Below, in pieces: positions 9,533 through 19,970 of a stretch of DNA of 45,093 nt. Source of the stretch: Chrysophaeum taylorii (taxonomy: Eukaryota > Sar > Pelagophyceae > Pelagomonadales > Pelagomonadaceae); assembly GCA_029834535.1 (NCBI GenBank), contig JAQMWT010000605.1, positions 1 to 45,093 of the forward strand, read 5' to 3'. Position numbers and translations under genes: made by a program. The notes beneath the pieces are model-generated. The model had not been told where the DNA came from. It ran no database searches and saw nothing but the letters and a program-made list of their open reading frames with translations. Position 1 is the first letter of the stretch. Each line of letters begins with the position of its first letter.

Positions 9533-10570
9533 AACAAGTGCAGGCCAGTAAGTTCACCTAGTCCCAATCTCCAACCCCAGTAAGTTCACCTGGTCACCTG
9601 GTCCTAGTAAGTTCACCTGGTCAGTAAGTTCACCTAGTCCAAATCTCTAACCCCAGTAAGTTCGGCGTAAACCCACTCGTGCTCACACCCACTCCTTTGA
9701 GCTCGTCGCTCCCACCCCCGCCAATCCAAGCTGCTATGATCCGCACGCGCCGCCAATCCTTGAGTTTACTCTAAAAAGCCCAGTAAGTTCACCTGGTCTC
9801 AGTAAGCTCACCTGGTCACTATATTCACATAGTCCCAATCTCTAACCCCAGTAAGTTCATCTTGTCCCAGTAAGTTCACCTACAGTGCGCGTGTAGACGC
9901 CGGGAGGGGGCTTGTCGGTATTGCGCAGCACGTGTGGGGTAGGGTGGAGTCGTCGACTCAGAAGAGCATATTCTCGGGGCTGCCGATCGACAGAGAGCCA
10001 CGTAGCGCTGGACGTGACAGAAGACGGGCTTGGGCAAGAGGACGCCGACCTCGCGGGGCGTCTGGCCCTGGCTCTTGTTGATCGTTTGGCGTAGGCGGGC
10101 CTTAAGGGATACAGGTTGGAGGAGCCTCGGTGACAACGACACGATCGATCATGTATCTGGTACCGTTGCAGTGGCCGTGGGACGGGTCGAGGTTGCGAAG
10201 ACCTTAAGCTCGCGCTCAAAGTCAGCATGCCGCTGGTTGTCAGGGAGTTGAAAACTCGACTGTAAAGAGCGAGGCGTCGTCTTCCGACCCAACCTAGTCT
10301 CCCGAAAAAGAACTCCGACGCCTCGTCTCCGGGGAGAAAAGGCCGCGGTCATGCGCGCGTTGTCAGCATCGACAACATCGTTTCGACGGGGCGTGAGAAT
10401 GGCGCGCTGAAAGAGCCGCCGCGGGTCGTGGAAATAGTCTGCGAGGTCGCCGTAGACAGCTTGGAGGATCAATGTCTGGCTCGCGGGCCTACCTGATCCT
10501 TACCCTAAATCGGGGGACAGACAAACAAACAAACAAACAGAAAAACATCTGTCGATTAGTAGTAAGGACT
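9533..10570 (-). repeat. Right arm of local inverted repeat
   Basis: Inverted partner of 7470-8520. It includes the short-repeat cluster (9540-9890, motif seen as CAGTAAGTTCACCTGGTC), the helicase C-terminal remnant on the minus strand (9857-10472) and a (CAAA)n microsatellite (about 10509-10546). Just inside the short-repeat cluster it has roughly 120 bases (about 9665-9780) of which only part is matched near 8330-8410 in the left arm. Confidence 0.85.
9857..10472 (-). pseudogene. Helitron helicase C-terminal remnant (inverted partner)
   Basis: Read leftward it starts MILQAVYGDLADYFHDPRRL and RAILTPRRNDVVDADNARM, then, after a frame change, TINKSQGQTPREVGVLLPKP and VFCHVQRYVALCRSAAPR. These are the late Pif1 helicase motifs, the same family as 7608-8204, with a few amino-acid differences (QR for QL, AA for SA). 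Here the block RAILTP...GVGVLFRETRLGRK stays open longer than in the left arm, so this copy is slightly better preserved. It is truncated at its N terminus by the end of the arm. It cannot be functional alone, having no Walker motifs. Confidence 0.75.
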
Positions 10571-10920
10571 GCGTGACGTCGTACGCATCAACAGGGTATA
10601 CTAATTTTTGTGCACAAAATCTTGTGACGTCTCCGACTTTTTTATTGGACAAGAGACGCTGTCCGGCGCAGCCGCTGGAGCTGCCCCAGCTCGGAGATAC
10701 CCAGAATTAGCCGGCGTTTCCGACGGCCAACGAGACGTCCTAGCGCACCCACCCGCTACTCCTGCGTCGCACCGTGGTCCCTTGCTCCAGGCGCGGTCGC
10801 GGTCCTCGGCAGTACTGTACAAGTCTCGGCCTCGTGTTGCGTCAGAAATATACCGCAGATACTATAAAGCATACCAAGTCAGAGTTCTAGCATCAGGGTA
10901 CGGTTCTAGTACGACGTACC
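10571..10920. other. 5' flank of the hAT-like element
   Basis: Contains CAGGGTATACTAATTTTTGT at 10591, which resembles the outer end of an hAT terminal inverted repeat, but I found no matching inverted end downstream of 13895. No convincing gene; short open frames on both strands have no recognisable motif. Confidence 0.35.
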
Positions 10921-13895
10921 ATGCTAGCCAAGAAGCCGACCGCAAACAAGAAAAGCAGAGCGAGTGATGGTGCTGCCGCCGGCGGACCCAAGTCGTCGTT
11001 ATTCACCGACTACTCGGAGGAAGTCGGCTTTGAGCTACTGGTTCCAGGCACTTGGTGGAATGGTGGAACCGCGACGGAGCGCCGCAGGGAATGGAAAGCG
11101 GTGGTTGTCAAATTCGAAAAGAAGCACCAATTTCCATCTGGGCGGCAGAAGGACGCGGTGCTGCTGTCGTGCCCGGAATACAATGTCGACAACGACGCGG
11201 AACGCGAGTTCTGGTGTGAGGTCCATGGCTCCTCACCGAAGTCTTACGCATCGCTGAAGGCACGCTTCCAAGATAAGGAGAAGCAGCGGAAAGTGCGCTC
11301 GGCCGCAGTGCGACTTGCGCTGGACCAAGAAAAAGACAAAGGCAATGCCGACAGCGAACAAGACGACGGGGATGACGACGATGACGGTGACGGGACGCGT
11401 GATAGCAAGAAGGGCGCATACAAGTCCGTCGTCGCACCCTTCTTTAGCCAGGTCAGGGGTCCACTTTCGTGCAATGCACAAGACGGAAGTGTCTCGACCA
11501 AGACCGTTCGTTTCGAGTTCAAGTGTCTGTTGCCGGGGGGAGAAAAGCTGAGTCCTGTCTACGACTTCGGGCAGATCACGAATGGCGTGTATCCCGATAA
11601 ACCAAGCTCGACGTCCAAGCGATCAAGGTACCTGCAGCAACACTACGTTGCGATCTACGAGGAGTTTGTCCTTGGTAAATCACCGTTCACACGGTCAACC
11701 GTCGTCGAAGGAGAAACCGTCCAAAAGCTCACATTGGCCAAGAGCTGGGCCGCGTCCGTCAAGTATGTAATAGCCTGCGCGAGCGAGCTCCGCCCGTTCG
11801 GTCTCCGCAAGAGGCCTCTGATGAAAGAGTTCCTTGAAGCTCTCGACCCGAAGTACGGTACACCCTGTCGCTCAACGTGCAACCGCATCGCACTCGCTCT
11901 ACTCGAGTTAGATCGCGAGTACTTGCTGGAATTCCTTGCCGACCTGAAGGAGCGGCGAATGGAGGGATTCGTGACGACGACTGAAGACGGCTGGACCGAC
12001 GGCAAGGGGAAAAACCACTACACAAGCCTATCGATACACGTTATCGCGAGTAAGAAAGAAAAAGTGGATGTCGACGTTCGCGAGCTTTCTCCCGATGACA
12101 TCAAGGCCGGGAAACTGATGACGGGATCGGGCTCGCAGCTCAAACTTACAAACGCGCAGCTTGTGATTTCTTTCAAGGTCTCGAACTCCACCGATAAAGC
12201 CGAGGACGTAGCAGACGAGTACGACACCGCTATTACCAGGCTTGGGCTCCAACATACCAATGTGAACTATTCGTGCCTTGACGGCGCTGCTGTCGGGCTC
12301 GCATCCCGTTGGCAACTCATGGACGTTGAGGACTGGGGCACCTGCCAGCCCCATCAAATTTCGTGCGCATTGAACCATATGCTCTCGGGACAGGAACGAA
12401 AGAAAGCAGAAACCCCGATTGCAAAAAACTCATCGAGAAGAATCGTGAGGTGGCGGCTTTCTTCCACCGGTCGACAGCATGGACGAAGAGGCTCCTGGGG
12501 TGTCAGAACACCGTCGGTGTCCCGAAGGGAAAAGAACTCAACGCTGCGGTCGGTGTGGCGACGCGCTGGTATAGCGACGGTGCGACTGTTGCGCGAAATA
12601 CCTTGCTCGAGGAGCCTATCGAGAACTGCCTCGATGAGGCCAAGAGGAAGCGCGAGGGCCGAAAGCCGTTGCGGCACAACCGAGGTCAAGCGGCGAGCAT
12701 AGAAGTCGATGAAGATGAAAATATAAACAAAGTAGTAGCGGAAGGCTTGAGTGACCAATATGATTCCGACTGCTCTGTCTACGATGATGACGATGAGAAG
12801 CCATCATCATTGAGCTCGAATCCGCCATCACAACCCCGAGTCCCTGCGATGTCGTCAAGAGACTGGAGATGTAATGCTCAACTGGAAGGCTTCATGAAGC
12901 CTCTGCATATGCTGACACTCCAAACCGAAGGCGACGTCCCGGTTGCCGATATGGTTCGCGTATTCACCGTCCGCGCACTCAACAAGCTGAAACGAGACAC
13001 ACTTCAGGTACCGATGCGCAATACGGGCCTCGTAAACAAGCGCAAGTTCCTTGATGTGGAATGGGGGGAGTGCGATGGTTTGGTCTCAACTGCTCGGGGC
13101 ATTTGCATACAAGAACTGGAGAGGCGCTGCACGCAGTTCGCAGTTCGCCCCACCGAAGGCTGTCGGCAATCTGATGATGCTGAGCCCTTCGATCAATATT
13201 GAAAAAGTGCTCCCTGTTGCGCAGGCTACTTTAGTCAAGACTCGGTTCGACAGTACATGGAAAGAGGCAGCGCGCGCGTTGGACTTGATGCAACCGGAGC
13301 CAGCGCTGCATTCCCCGATGAAGCGACGCAAAACGAGTCATAGTGATGACAACGACGACGACGACGACGACGATCTGCTAGATTTAGGTGACGACAGCGA
13401 CAACTCGAAGGCCGCAACTGCTCCGCAAGCCCACAACGCAGAAGTAGAAAAGGCGAAGTTCCTCTCTATGCCCAGGACTGAATGGTCTCGTTTAAAGATG
13501 ATGGCATTCGAGGCAAGCGAGTGGACCTGCTTCGAATGTACGCTGATCCCAAGATCCGGGCAGATTACCCGACTGCGACGCTCATGTTCGAAAGTGAAGG
13601 CAACGCGACTCAAACTGAGGCGCACGAGGAACGTGTGTTCCGATTTGGCAAACTTACGAAAAGCGCGCTCCGTTCAAGTCTATCGCCGATAATTCTTGGT
13701 TCGTTTGTCGTCATCAAACACAACTACCCCTTCTGGAAGTACTTGCATGGCGACATTGATTATGACCGCCGGTGGAAAATCTACAAGAAGACGCCAAGCA
13801 CACTAGGCGATCATGATTCTCCAGGCGAAGAAACTGACGTCGATGATGATGATGACGGCGAAAATGCGGAGGAAGATAACGACAACGACTTCTGA
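10921..13895 (+). pseudogene. hAT-superfamily transposase-like gene, frameshifted
   Basis: From the ATG at 10921 the frame is open to about 12390. It carries CRSTCNRIALALLELDRE, then TTTEDGWTDGKGKNHYTSLS (the hAT TDGWTS...HY.SL..H core), then CLDGAAVGL...CQPHQISCALNHML, matching TDNA...C.AH.LN. After a shift near 12390 the second frame gives NREVAAFFHRSTAWTKRLL and VGVATRWYSDG, the hAT TRWnS region. Further shifts near 13150 and 13470 are needed to reach the C terminus, where EERVFRFGKLTKSALRSSLS followed by P and a KHN matches the hAT dimerisation signature. Asp-rich runs (about 13350-13400, 13845-13890) are unusual. The first shift is shared with the mirrored copy at 43254-45093, so it predates the duplication. 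It may once have moved a cut-and-paste element; this copy is dead. Confidence 0.75.
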
Positions 13896-14279
13896 CGACT
13901 GAGAGGCGTCAAAACAGCACGATATATATGACCGCCATGTTCTTCTCACATGCACCTGGTGCCGTGTCTCGGAACGTCGAAGACTCTAGGACTTGCCGCA
14001 GCTTCTACGACCACCACCACCCCCTCCCCTTTACTCCCAACCCCCCCCTCCCCTCGCTCTGCTCTCGCCTCACTCAGCGCTCTGGTTTTGATCTCCCCCC
14101 CTTCCTTCTTTGCCAGCCCCGCCTTATCCTCAGTTTTAACTCTGTAACCAACCCTCCCCTCTTAGCAGTCGAACTTTAAGAACCCCTCCCCACCCCAGTG
14201 CCTGCGGCAACGTTGTACTATCAAAAAGCTTGAGTAAGACTTAGTGCCAAGGGCAGACAATCGCGAATGCGGACAGGCA
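13896..14279. other. Non-coding, pyrimidine-rich flank after the hAT-like gene
   Basis: TATATATGACC just after the stop, then C- and CT-rich DNA (14010-14160) with runs of 7 C. No gene is seen. The same stretch with a few differences is at about 42906-43253 in the right arm. Confidence 0.6.
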
Positions 14280-14515
14280 CCGAACGCGAACTCGCCGCGA
14301 ATGAGAACTCGCCGCGAACGCGAACCCGTAGCGAGCCCCAACTCGCCGCGAACGCGAACCAGTAGCGAACCCGAACTCGCCGCAAACGCGAACCCGTAGC
14401 GAACCCGAACTCGCCGCGAATGCGAACCAGTAGCGAACCCGAACTCGCCGCGAACGCGAACCGGCAGCGAACGCGAACCAGTAGCGAACTCGAACTCAAA
14501 GCGAACGCGAACCCT
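14275..14515. repeat. Minisatellite built on GCGAAC
   Basis: About 240 bases of imperfect tandem units of roughly 33-36 bases (GCGAACGCGAACCCGTAGCG and AACCCGAACTCGCC variants), themselves built from the 6-mer GCGAAC. The minus strand is open throughout and would encode a VRVRGEF-type peptide, which I treat as a by-product of the repeat. Mirrored at about 42655-42905. Confidence 0.85.
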
Positions 14516-14821
14516 GGATTTGTTGCTTCCTTTAGTCGGTGCCTGGGGGTGTACCAGGGTCGTATCCGTAGATGGGGTAGGTGTGGGGGGTGATACGAGG
14601 AGCATCCGGGTGGATAGGCGGTGGAAGGGAGTTGAGGATTTGCTGAAGAACCGTCTTGGGCTCGTTGGGTGTTGTGGCGGCAACTCCTGACCGCTAAGGC
14701 TTACCCTCCATTCTCGAGGCTTGATACCCGTTCAACGGGACGCCTTTTCCTACTTTCCTAGTGACATCATACCTCTCCCTCATGAGAAGCGTATCTTGCA
14801 GCATTCTTGTAGCATTCTTGC

Positions 14822-14835
14822 TATCATATATATAC
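14822..14835 (+). promoter_or_regulatory. TATA-like box in the element A LTR
   Basis: ATCATATATATACCC lies about 590 bases upstream of the gag ATG and 425 upstream of the likely primer-binding site, a sensible place for the U3/R promoter of an LTR. It is conserved in the mirrored copy (about 42335). Confidence 0.4.
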
Positions 14836-15258
14836 CCTCCATCTTGTTGAGAGGCTTGGTGAGCGTGAGCAAGGTGTGTGGCGAGCATATCCGACCCCGA
14901 GTCCGCGTTTTCCTCGTTCAGTGAGGTCTAGGACGAGTCGGTGAGTACCCCCTTTGTCACCCGGGGGTCGGGAGTGGTCTTTTCTGTGCCGCCATACGTG
15001 GTGGAGGATATGAGATCGTGCGACTATATCGGTCGCCGACGAACGAGTGCCGCCGTACGTATTGTATTACGTGGTCCGGATTTGCACGTGTGCCCTGATC
15101 AAGCACGCGGAGTTCCAGTGTACCGGTTTGCGTTGAGAATATACGCGGACTTTGTTTCGTTCGTGCGTCCCGAGAGACGACGAACACGCGTGCGAGTTGG
15201 AAATCGCAGCGCATTCACCCGGGAAGTGATTTTGGTATAGCTGAACGGCGGAAGCTGT

Positions 15259-15276
15259 TGGCGAGTGGGATCGCTA
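15259..15276 (+). promoter_or_regulatory. Candidate primer-binding site of element A
   Basis: TGGCGAGTGGGATCGCT reads as the complement of a tRNA 3' end (…CGATCCCACTCGCCA), with the CCA terminus and a T-arm-like GATCCC block. It lies 150 bases before the gag ATG, where reverse transcription of an LTR element is primed. Which tRNA is unknown. Confidence 0.5.
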
Positions 15277-15424
15277 CCCACGGGCATTTTTGGATTGCCA
15301 GCGGATCGGAATTCCGTGAGTGCTGTTTTTACAGCGACAGACAGCGTTGTTGTGATCAACGTGCATTACTTCGAGTGATCGAATCCGGACTTGTTCCGAG
15401 ATTCCTCATCGACATTGATACAAT

Positions 15425-17235
15425 ATGGATACAGACGCAGACGTGCGTGAGGACGAATCTCCTCCAGTGCTTCCCGCCGCCCCTGAGATAGGCCGCGACG
15501 AAGGTGAAGTACGAGAGGCCGAGGCAGTCGAGGTTGCTGACTTGCCCCCTGACGCGCCTCCAGATACCGCCATTTTCCCGCCGTTGGGTCCAACGACCCC
15601 GGACCGTGGCGAGCGTGTTACGATTGAGCGCGGATCCGTAACCCGAAGTCGACTTCGTGAAGACCTTGAGCGGAGACGTTGCGAAAATGAACGATTAGCT
15701 GAGCGATTTGCCCGTGAAAGGGCTGAAGCTAAAGAAGAAGCGGCTCGACGAGAATTCAACATGCTGAATGACGCATTGCAGCAAGAGGTCGAAACAACGA
15801 CGACCCTACGTGAGGAGATTGAACGATTTCGTCGTAAGCGAGATGAATTGTTAGCCGAACGTACACGTCGTGAGAGTAGCCGCGAACGACCCGTGAGTCG
15901 ACCCAAACCGGAAACGCCCGTGAGGCGGCCTGAACCGGAAAGGAGCACTGAAACGGGGGATGAACCTCCGCCCCGAGTCGATACGGAGACTGAGGGTAGG
16001 GCGGAAACTGAAGATGAAGGTGCGAAATTTTTACGGGGATTATCACGGGGATTATCGCAGACGGCTGCGGACGCCTTCGAGAAGGCCAACCTGAGCCGAT
16101 CTCGTCGCCCCACTTCCAGTTTGAAGGCCGACAACTTCAAACTCGTCATCGACGGCCGAGATCAACGGCAGTTCAGTCTGGATTCGGCAGCGGTGATGCA
16201 TACTTTGGCAGATGACCATTACTCGGTCGAGAAAGTACGTTACCTATTACCGGTGCATTTACGCGATACCGTTGCACCAATTTTTGAGGGGCATTTGCGG
16301 GAATACGAGGAGCTCTGCGATGAGCTACCGCACGGTCCGTCATTTTATTTGAAATTGGATGCTGACGACGAAGAGCATGGAGCCTCGATTCGGCGCATCC
16401 GTCGTCTCAACAAGACTTACTGTGATAAGAGTCTGGATTACTTTAGATCGACTTGACGACCTCAGAGCACGCAGCAGGAGCTGCTCGATAAGCTGCGGAA
16501 GGTCACTCAGTCTTCAGTTCCGAAGAAGAATGGGGAGCGGCACGTACAAACGTATTGTACCAAATTCCAGATGAGGCTTTAGCCTTTTGTGCCGAATCCA
16601 GCCGCACGATGGATGACGTTGATATCCTCGACCAGCTTATCAGTGGTTTGGCGTCCAAGGATTTACGGACCCGTGTGAGGACTATGAGGAGCGGACACTC
16701 GGATAGTTGCGTGACTTTTAAGTCGATGGTGGCGCTTATTACGCGACTCGATAACGACTTTCGGAAGTTGACGGAGGAGGAGAAGGACCAAGGGCCTTCC
16801 AATCCGAAACCAATTAAACCGCTGCGAGGGCGGGGAGGTCGAGCTATGACTTCCGATCAACAATCTAAGCAAGATGCTGATAAACCGTCTGGGAATACGG
16901 TTCCGCTGATCTTACGAGATCCTTCTTGGTGGTGCAAGAAGACGTGCAAGGAGTGCGGATACTTCTGGTCCACCCATGATGAAGATGAACACGGAAATCG
17001 CGTGGTTTGCAACCGCGATCCGGACCGTTATCACTGTGCGATGTGGAGACTCATTCGGAAATACAAAAAGCCACCCATCTCGCGTTCCGATTGGGAGAAG
17101 CGTGACGATGCAACTAATGCGCACGCCACGCGCGGGTCGGAACCTACTAATGAAATACAAACGGCCCTCACCGAGCTTGGAACCACAATGGAAACCATGG
17201 TGAACGAGGTCAGTGGCATCAAAGATGGCAAGTAG
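15425..17235 (+). pseudogene. Element A gag
   Basis: ATG at 15425. The first segment (to a TGA at 16454-16456) has an acidic N terminus, a long Arg/Glu-rich coiled-coil zone (about residues 70-150), an RPEPERSTETGDEP linker and a folded region beginning SSLKADNFKLVIDGRDQRQF. Homology continues after the stop, through a one-base deletion near 16570, into ALAFCAESSRTMDDVDILDQ and LTEEEKDQGPSNPKP, ending with a Cys/His cluster WWCKKTCKECGYFWSTH...C...HC that may bind zinc like a nucleocapsid. It stops at a TAG (17233-17235). In the mirrored copy both stops are sense codons (TGC, TCG), so the left copy acquired them. The family is not one I can name; a Gag of a Gypsy-like element is the best reading from the order gag-then-protease. 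Confidence 0.65.
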
Positions 17236-18728
17236 TCTTCTACACGACAGCGAGACGGACGATCGCCTTCTAGACGATCGTCGCGCCGACACCGAAGTAA
17301 GAGCCTTGATCAAAAGGCCAATAGTCCTACATCAAGCCCGAGCCCCCGCCGTCGCCGCCATAGCCGGAGCTCTAGTCGCAATTCGCGCCGGCGCAGACGT
17401 CATCGACAGCGCGATGACGAATATGACGGAGGCCGATATCAGGATAGTTCGGGACATTCGAGCGCAACTTTCGCGTTCCAATCTCTATGCGCAGCGCGGC
17501 CATCGTCGGTGTTGTCTTTTACCCGACGGCGCCCCCCGCCCGAGTCTCCGATGATGTTGCCGATACCGCTGTGACGAGCAGCCATCGCTTGCAACAGGAG
17601 CAAAATACCACCAACGCTCGGATCGTTCGGTGGCCTTCTACATCGTACGTGGAAGCAATATCAGATGCAACTTTGGATTCTCCGCGCTACTGGGAAGACT
17701 CACACTCGGAGACCAACGAACCCATGCCGCAGGTTCCAGTGTCCCCCCATTTTTCGATGTGCATGTCTTGCAGGGCAGTTCACGATGATGACGTTAGACC
17801 TTTTGAGTTGACGTCGGGGACGACGTCCTCTTTTCCTACGCCCCCCCCCGAAAGTGCTTTAGCCGATGTATTAGCCGATGTTTTAGCCAATACAGTTTTG
17901 GTCGCAGCAGAGCAGACCACAGCGGCGCCGATGGAGGAGAAGTGGATGGGAATGTCCGATTTGATGGACGAGAAACGAAAATTATCAGAGGAGACAAAGG
18001 AGGAAGTATATGTGCCTCCGATTGAGAAGTGTCAGAATTTGTTGCCAGCGAAACTGGGGAATGAGGAAGCAGCCGAAGCGGCGAGCGCCAATATAGATTC
18101 AGAGGCGAGATGTGGGACGCCAGATATGGCAGCGGTGACGATGCAGATTCCGGGCGATGCGAAACCGGAGATGCGATGTCATCACACTGCACTTTCGCCG
18201 AGCGATGGGGAAAAGATCGAGCAAGACCTCATCACCATCGGTTGTCTGGACCCTGGTACACTTACGTTCATAGTTGGTCATATTTACAGACTACGAGACG
18301 GGCCGAAGTTCGCAACGACTTTAGGCGTGGATGGGATGGCTAATGTCTCCTATATTTGTCGTGGGATGGTCGAAAAACAGACAAAGGATAATAAAATCCC
18401 TGACCGAGGCGATCTCCCAGTCGAGCGCACCCTGTGCGGGTCAGGATTGAACAAGACGACTATCCACAAATGGGTCGCATTGCGAATTGCGCTCGCGGAC
18501 GCCGTGGCCGTTCCAGTGGTTGCCATTGTGGCCGATACTAATCACCTATTTCTGCTGGGAGCGCGCGATATTCGGGTGTTGGGAGCCATAGTGGACTACC
18601 CGCGAAATCGCATTGCGCTTCTCCGCACACAAATCGCTTATGGGCGCAAGAAGTTAAAGGTGCAGGATCGACGAGTCGATTCTCCGATTTTGACGTTCAG
18701 AACAACTGATGACGAGCGTTCCAAATAA
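17236..18728 (+). pseudogene. Element A: basic RS-rich linker and retropepsin-like region, 3' truncated
   Basis: After the TAG the original frame (still joined to gag in the mirrored copy) encodes an Arg/Ser-rich tail (RQRDGRSPSRRSSRRHRSKS and similar). From about 17487 a 413-codon frame runs to 18728. Its C-terminal third has VPVVAIVADTNHLFLLGARD followed by IRVLGAIVDYPRNRI, which resembles the second half of a retropepsin (flap and LG.D.L..LGA..D elements); the catalytic D-T/S-G triad is not clear (ADTN may be its relic). Reverse transcriptase and integrase are absent: the element ends at about 18715-18730 where element B begins in the opposite orientation. The segment from about 17900 on is identical at the protein level in both arms. 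Confidence 0.5.
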
Positions 18729-19965
18729 AGCCACCAATTGCGACAAGCTTGTTTGCAACCATACCAAGAGCGACGGAGCTTGTAAACGATTTTGGAACCA
18801 TCGGTGGGTTGGCGAGGAGCATAGCCTTCGGGTGGCCAGACATAGATGTCTTCGTCAATGGGAGCTTGAATAAAAGCGGAGCTGACATCCAACTTGTGCA
18901 AATCCCAGTCATGAACAGCGACAAAGGTTAGAAAGAAACGGATCGTGACGATGTTGGCAACCGGTGAGTAGGTGTCATGATAATCAATGCCGTGAACCTG
19001 GGTGTAACCGCGGACGACGAGGCGAGCCTTGTACGATTTGAAGCGGCCAGAGTCATACTTCTTGCGGAGGATCCACTTGAGGGTACAAATGTTGCCAGAA
19101 AAAGTCGAAGGAAGGCGAACAACATCCCAGCAACCAAGCTGACCAAGGGAGCTATATTCTTTAGCGATGGCTTGCAACCAGCCAGGACGCTCAGGATTGG
19201 TCTGAGCTAAAGCTTCACGTAAATGGGTGGAAGTAATCGTAGTTTCGTCAATGTATGAATACTGAGAGATTTCTTCGGAAGCAGGGTAATAAACGTGTGC
19301 ATGGGGATCAACAAGGGTGTTAGCTAAACAAAGGGGAAGGAAGACATAATGAACTAACAAACGAAAGCTAACATAAGAGACATACAAAGAGTTACAGGAG
19401 GAAACAGAAGCGACAGAGGAAACAGAATCGACATTGTGACAGGATGAAACAGAATGGCCCGTATAAAAGTTTGTTGGTTGTTGTAACGCGCGTTGGTCGA
19501 CTTTGCGCGGTCGGCCCCGTCTGGCGCGACGTAATGGTGCACGTTTCGTTTGTCCGGTAACATTTGGGTATCCAGTGACGGTTGAGTTGTTTCAGGGGTG
19601 ATCAGTCCCGATAAGGCCGGCTCCTGAGCATCAAAAACAGAAGACAAGGGCGCCACAGCGGAAGATAAACGAGGGTCGTAATAAAATAAGTCAGGAAAAC
19701 GAGAATCCACTAGAGACGGAGGAAGGGGTTGAGAGGACAGAGACTCACGCAGAGCGAAATTTTCGTCAAAAACAACATCAATCGAGGTGTGGATGACAGG
19801 ACCTGTGGGGCGTTGAAGTAATATGCGATATCCAGGGCCTGCAGAGGGATACCCAATGAAGATACCGGTTATAGCTTTGGTAGGCCATTTGTCGCCAGTA
19901 AGAATTGCAGCAGGACAGCCCCAAACACGAAGAAAATCAACACGGGGGAGAGTCTCATGTAGCAT
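18638..19965 (-). pseudogene. Element B: Copia integrase C-terminal linker and 5' part of reverse transcriptase
   Basis: Read leftward, MLHETLPRVDFLRVWGCPAA is the Copia LR.FGC block that follows the integrase core; with the upstream TPYE it would restore TPYEMLHE if the retroposon at 19971-20340 were removed. About 200 codons of linker follow (IDVVFDENFALRESL). The reverse transcriptase begins around GWLQAIAKEYSSLGQLGCWD and includes LKWILRKKYDSGRFKSYKAR, LVVRGYTQVHGIDYHDTYSP, HKLDVSSAFIQAPIDEDIYV and SWYGCKQACRNWW. These are fingers and palm blocks of a Ty1/Copia enzyme, with the first catalytic Asp (LDVSSAF). The YVDD box and RNase H are missing because the element breaks off at about 18720 against element A. 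There is a frame change near 19370. Confidence 0.85.
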
Positions 19966-19970
19966 TTCAC

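Larger units (their letters stand above)
14516..15424 (+). other. Element A: likely 5' LTR and leader
   Basis: This non-coding stretch precedes the gag start of element A and has the parts expected of an LTR and leader: a TATA-type block (14822-14835) and a probable primer-binding site (15259). The LTR probably ends just before 15259; its start cannot be fixed because the second LTR of A is missing. Confidence 0.5.

Noticed and set aside
10591..10615. CAGGGTATACTAATTTTTGT as the terminal inverted repeat of the hAT-like element
   Set aside because: Looks the part, but no inverted partner or 8-bp target duplication was found after 13895, so the element's ends are left open.
10921..13895. Reading the frame changes of the hAT-like gene as introns
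   Set aside because: Homology continues across the shifts with almost no gap and no clear GT...AG pair of useful length, so frameshifts are the simpler reading. Transcripts could overturn this.
14162..14683. Minus-strand protein rich in VRVRGEF repeats
   Set aside because: Simply the translation of the GCGAAC minisatellite; no start context or homology to support a gene.
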